The translations under genes and the position numbers were made by a program. The notes below the pieces were generated by a model. It saw only the letters and a list, made by a program, of their open reading frames with translations. It had not been told where the DNA came from and searched no databases. DNA of 11,111 bases from Allomyces macrogynus ATCC 38327 (Eukaryota; Blastocladiomycota; Blastocladiomycetes; Blastocladiales; Blastocladiaceae). The DNA is taken from contig GG745368.1 in NCBI GenBank assembly GCA_000151295.1, positions 493,330 through 504,440 on the forward strand, written 5' to 3'. Of this stretch, positions 8,068 through 11,111 are shown piece by piece. How positions within the stretch are numbered: position 1 is the stretch's first letter; the number at the start of each line of letters is the position of its first letter.

Positions 8068-11000
8068 ATGGACGCACCCCGGCCGCAGCGCCGGCGCACG
8101 CGGTCCGCGGCACGCGAACTCGGCGCAGATCCGTCGAATATCCGGAACTGGCACGTCATGGCCGCGGGCGCTGCCATGGCCGTCGTGGCCGCTGGCGTGG
8201 GTGCGTGCCACGGTCCATCCAGTCGATAATGTGCAGCAGCTGCCAACGTCACGCGCGCGTGCACAGCCACACCGGTATCTCGTCTGATGTTGGTGGCCAT
8301 GGTCGCGGTCAAGACGAGCTTGGGCATGCGGATCCGGGACCTGCTCCTCACCCACATCCAGCGAGGGCTGATCGCTGCCCACCAACCCCATCTCGACCTT
8401 CTAGGCGGCGCTTTCGCGCTCTATTTTGTGCTGCACTCGCACCAGCTCGGCACGTTCCAGGCCGCGTTCGACAGCGAGTGCCGCCAGAGCATCCGGCTCA
8501 TCGACGTGGCCTTCAACCGCCGGATCACGGGCACGGTACGTGATTGTGGCCTCGCCCGCTGAACGGCAGCCCCCACCAGTGGCCAACGCAGCGAACTTAA
8601 CTAACCAGAATCTCCAATAGCTCCAGCGCGTCGGCGCGTTCCTTCACGCTGTCCCATCCATCAACCAAGGTACGTCGGCTCTGGTGAAGTTGCGAACGAC
8701 GGCGCCGCGCGTGCCATCTCTTCTTGACCCACGCAGGCGCGCGCGCACGTAACCACAGACCTCCTGGACCAGTTTTGCGGCGCGTCCTCGTTCGACGAGT
8801 CGATTGTCTACGCCGTCTCGGTGACGCCAGTGCTCGCGCTCGACCAGGTCGCGCAATACGAGCGGCTGGCCAACCGCTCCATCTCGCCCCAACCATCTCC
8901 GGCCAACAATCCGGGCAACCAAACGCGGGTCAATGGCGTTCCGGTGACCTCGCCGGTTTTGTTCATGTACGGTCGACCTTCTCCACCGTATGCAGCTCGT
9001 GGAGCCGCCGCGGCTAACGAACTGATCACGCCAACAGGTATCCACGAACACTGACACCCAGAATTCGAGGATTCGACCAGCTAAGCGAACCTGTGCGCCG
9101 GTCGACGCTGCGCCCACTGCTCGAGTCGCCGACGCGGACCATGGCCATCTCGAACCCGATCTGGCTGCTTTATAACGCCAGTGGCTTTGTTGCGTGGACC
9201 AAGGCGCCCAACCGCACTGAAACGACAGCCGACACGCCCTTTACCCAGTGGATTGGCGGGATTACGCTCTTCACGGCTGACTTGCTCAACACGACGCTCG
9301 GCATGGACCAGCGGCACAAGGGCGTGCACATGACCATCTTCCACGCGTCGGGCGAGCGGCTCTATTCGACCTTGACGCCGGCCGACGAGAAGCGCATCGT
9401 GGCCACGTACGATTACCAGTTTGCCGTGTTTGACCAACAGTGGCGCGCAGCGTGTCTCGCAACGCGCTCCTACCGGCGCGGGTTTCTCAGCTCGGCCCCG
9501 ATTGTGATTGCCGTGATCACCGTGATCATGGGGCTTGCGGCCGCCGAACTGACGCGCCGTATCATGTTCAAGAAATGGGTTGCCAAGTACGTTGACGAGC
9601 GGTTGCGCAGCCAGGACCGGCTGCTCCACTCGCTCGCGTCGAGCGCCATGGCCGTCGTCGACACGATGCCCGACGGGCTCGTGGTCGTGAACACGCACGG
9701 CCGGATCCTGGCCCTGAACGACGCGGCGCTGACAATGACGGGGTTTACGGTCGCGGAGCTCGAGCAGATTCCCGTCACGGACATTGTCGCGCCGACGCTC
9801 GTCACGGTGAGCGAGACCGATACCGAATCCACGTCGCACGAATCGGTGGTCCCGGCCGAGACCCAACCACAGAGCGACATTGAACCGCTGATCGCGCGAT
9901 CGCCGCCCCCGCCGCCAACCACCGCGACCCCCAACCGACACGCGCCACTCACACCACCCGAAGCGCGCCCGTTCCCCGTGGGTGAGTTTGACGGCACCGT
10001 TCTCCGTCGCGACCGCACGACCGTCGCCGTGACTGTCTTTGTGCACGCGGCGACTGACGACCCGCACATGACGCTCGATGCGCGCGCGCTATTCCCAATC
10101 GGCGAGAACGCCGGCTTCTCACTGCTGCCCAACGTGTCGCAGCGCGACGCCATTACGCAAATCATTCTCCTGCACGTGATTTCTGACGAGGAAGTGCGGA
10201 CGCGCGCGGCCGTAGCCAAGGCGCAGCGCGACATGCAGCGCGCGCATGCAAGCAAGCTGTCGATGCTGCAGATTTTGGCGAGCTCGCTGTTCCCGCGCGT
10301 CATGACGATTCGCCGGACTCTTGGGTGGCTGCAGCGCCGCACCGAGATCACAGAGCAGGCGGCCGCGTCCTCGATGGCAGTGGCATCGTCGAGGGTGCGT
10401 GTAGGCACGGCCTACGCGCACCCGCTCCCGCAGTCGCGCGGACGTCCGGGACCGACCTTGCACGGTGCGCCGCACCCAGCACTCCCACCAACTGCTCCCG
10501 CTGTCGCGCACATGGTCGAGTTCATGGAAGACCTGGCGCTCTACATTGGGTCGCCCTTGCCGGCCGAGTACGCCGTTGGTGCCGGGACCGTGTCCGTGCA
10601 GCGCATTTTGCGCGACCAGCTCGACAACGTCGCTCCCGTGGCAACGGCCAAACGCTTACGCGTACTCGCGACGGTCGATCCGCCGGACCTGGTCCTCCGC
10701 GGCGACTCGGCCGTGCTGCGGCTCATTATTGCCAAGATCGTCGCGCTCGGGTCACGGATCGCGCGCCGCGGCGCGACGTGGACGATCAGGTACGCCCTCG
10801 TGACCGCGGGCACCGATGCGCCGCCGGACATTACCGCCGCTCCACCACACGTTCGGGCGCGTTCGGTCGACTCGCCAGCGCCCGCGGCGCCGAGGCCCGT
10901 AGCCGACACGGTCCCGACGGACCGAGCCCCCACGAGCGACACGCGCGCGTTCACCAACGGCGCACGGGCAACGCCGCCGCAGCCGCCGCGCGACGGCGTT

Positions 11001-11093
11001 GGTCGGGCACCACTCGAGGACCCATTGGCCGCGTCGGCTCGCGCGGGCCGGGACACGGTGCTCGAACTTGAGGCTCCGTCTGACGGCGGTTGA
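8068..11093 (+). CDS. Membrane CHASE-PAS sensor with a degenerate histidine-kinase core
   Basis: Exons 8068-8200, 8267-8535, 8621-8669, 8759-8987 and 9062-11093 give 903 residues; introns of 66, 85, 89 and 74 nt are all phase-consistent. Order: basic N-terminus; hydrophobic segments (about 30-60 and 88-100); a CHASE-like ligand-binding region (about 105-345), including VGAFLHAVPSINQ, SVTPVLALDQVAQYERL, SPVLFMY and GFDQLSEPVRR, with N-x-S/T sites (NRS, NQT, NAS, NRT) that suit an extracytoplasmic position; a membrane helix (about 368-390, IVIAVITVIMGLAAAEL); a charged linker; and a PAS domain (about 412-475 and 536-603; VDTMPDGLVVVNTHGRILA) split by a 60-residue Ser/Thr/Pro loop. A HisKA-like helix (about 610-650) and a HATPase-like fold (about 735-807, LRGDSAVLRLIIAKIV) follow. 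The H-box His is replaced (Ala633/Ser634), and both N-box Asn are replaced (Lys785, Leu789). No receiver domain is present before the TGA. The CHASE, PAS and kinase-like assignments come from motif patterns. The stop lies 18 nt from the window end, so a further intron and more exons remain possible. Confidence 0.78.
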
Positions 11094-11111
11094 CCAGGTG
11101 GCTCGACGTGG

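Noticed and set aside
9038..9069. Alternative 32-nt intron (GTATCC donor) in the sensor gene
   Set aside because: It is too short. The 74-nt intron 8988-9061 has a better donor (GTATGC), CTAAC/CTGAC branch candidates and matching phase, and it joins SPVLFMYGRPSPP to IRGFDQLSEP as CHASE continuity expects.
9081..10408. Long minus-strand open frames opposite the sensor gene
   Set aside because: The plus strand encodes CHASE, transmembrane and PAS features here; the minus frames are Arg/Ser-rich shadows.

Overview
The window is nuclear DNA of a GC-rich eukaryote, most likely a fungus. I suspect an early-diverging zoosporic lineage such as Blastocladiomycota, but the sequence does not prove it. 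Evidence: all four genes I support are split by short introns with GT...AG ends (66-155 nt, plus one of 393 nt). Donors include GTACGT, GTATGG, GTGTGT and GTATGC, and branch-like CTAAC/CTGAC elements occur. One gene is a class I histone deacetylase. Another is a membrane CHASE-PAS sensor of the fungal hybrid-histidine-kinase type. Coding sequence is GC-rich at third positions and rich in Ala/Pro/Gly low-complexity tracts. There are no bacterial operons or Shine-Dalgarno sites, and I found no RNA genes, transposons or CRISPR arrays.

Layout. (1) 1-188: lower-GC 3' flank. (2) 189-1202, minus strand: two-exon, 206-residue Ala/Glu-rich acidic protein with two short basic-hydrophobic segments. (3) 1203-2020: gene 1 promoter and HDAC 3' flank, with a perfect hairpin and a 14-bp palindrome. 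(4) 2021-4091, minus strand: five-exon HDAC3/Hos2-type histone deacetylase (552 aa), with catalytic residues intact but one inositol-phosphate-contact arginine replaced by proline. (5) 4092-4643: divergent promoter with a self-complementary CCAAT box. (6) 4644-7618, plus strand: large low-complexity membrane-anchored protein of unknown function with a reading-frame displacement in the middle. (7) 7619-8067: intergenic, with a puzzling Leu-rich open stretch. (8) 8068-11093, plus strand: five-exon membrane sensor (CHASE domain, transmembrane helix, PAS domain with a large loop, then a histidine-kinase-like core that lacks the phospho-accepting His and the N-box Asn).

The genes form no obvious pathway. 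The HDAC and the unknown membrane protein share a divergent promoter and could be co-regulated. The sensor lies downstream of the membrane protein on the same strand with its own intergenic region. The most notable points are the apparently dead histidine-kinase core on an otherwise complete sensor, and the Arg-to-Pro change in the deacetylase. Exon structures were worked out by hand from splice signals, phase and protein-family continuity, and have not been tested against transcripts.
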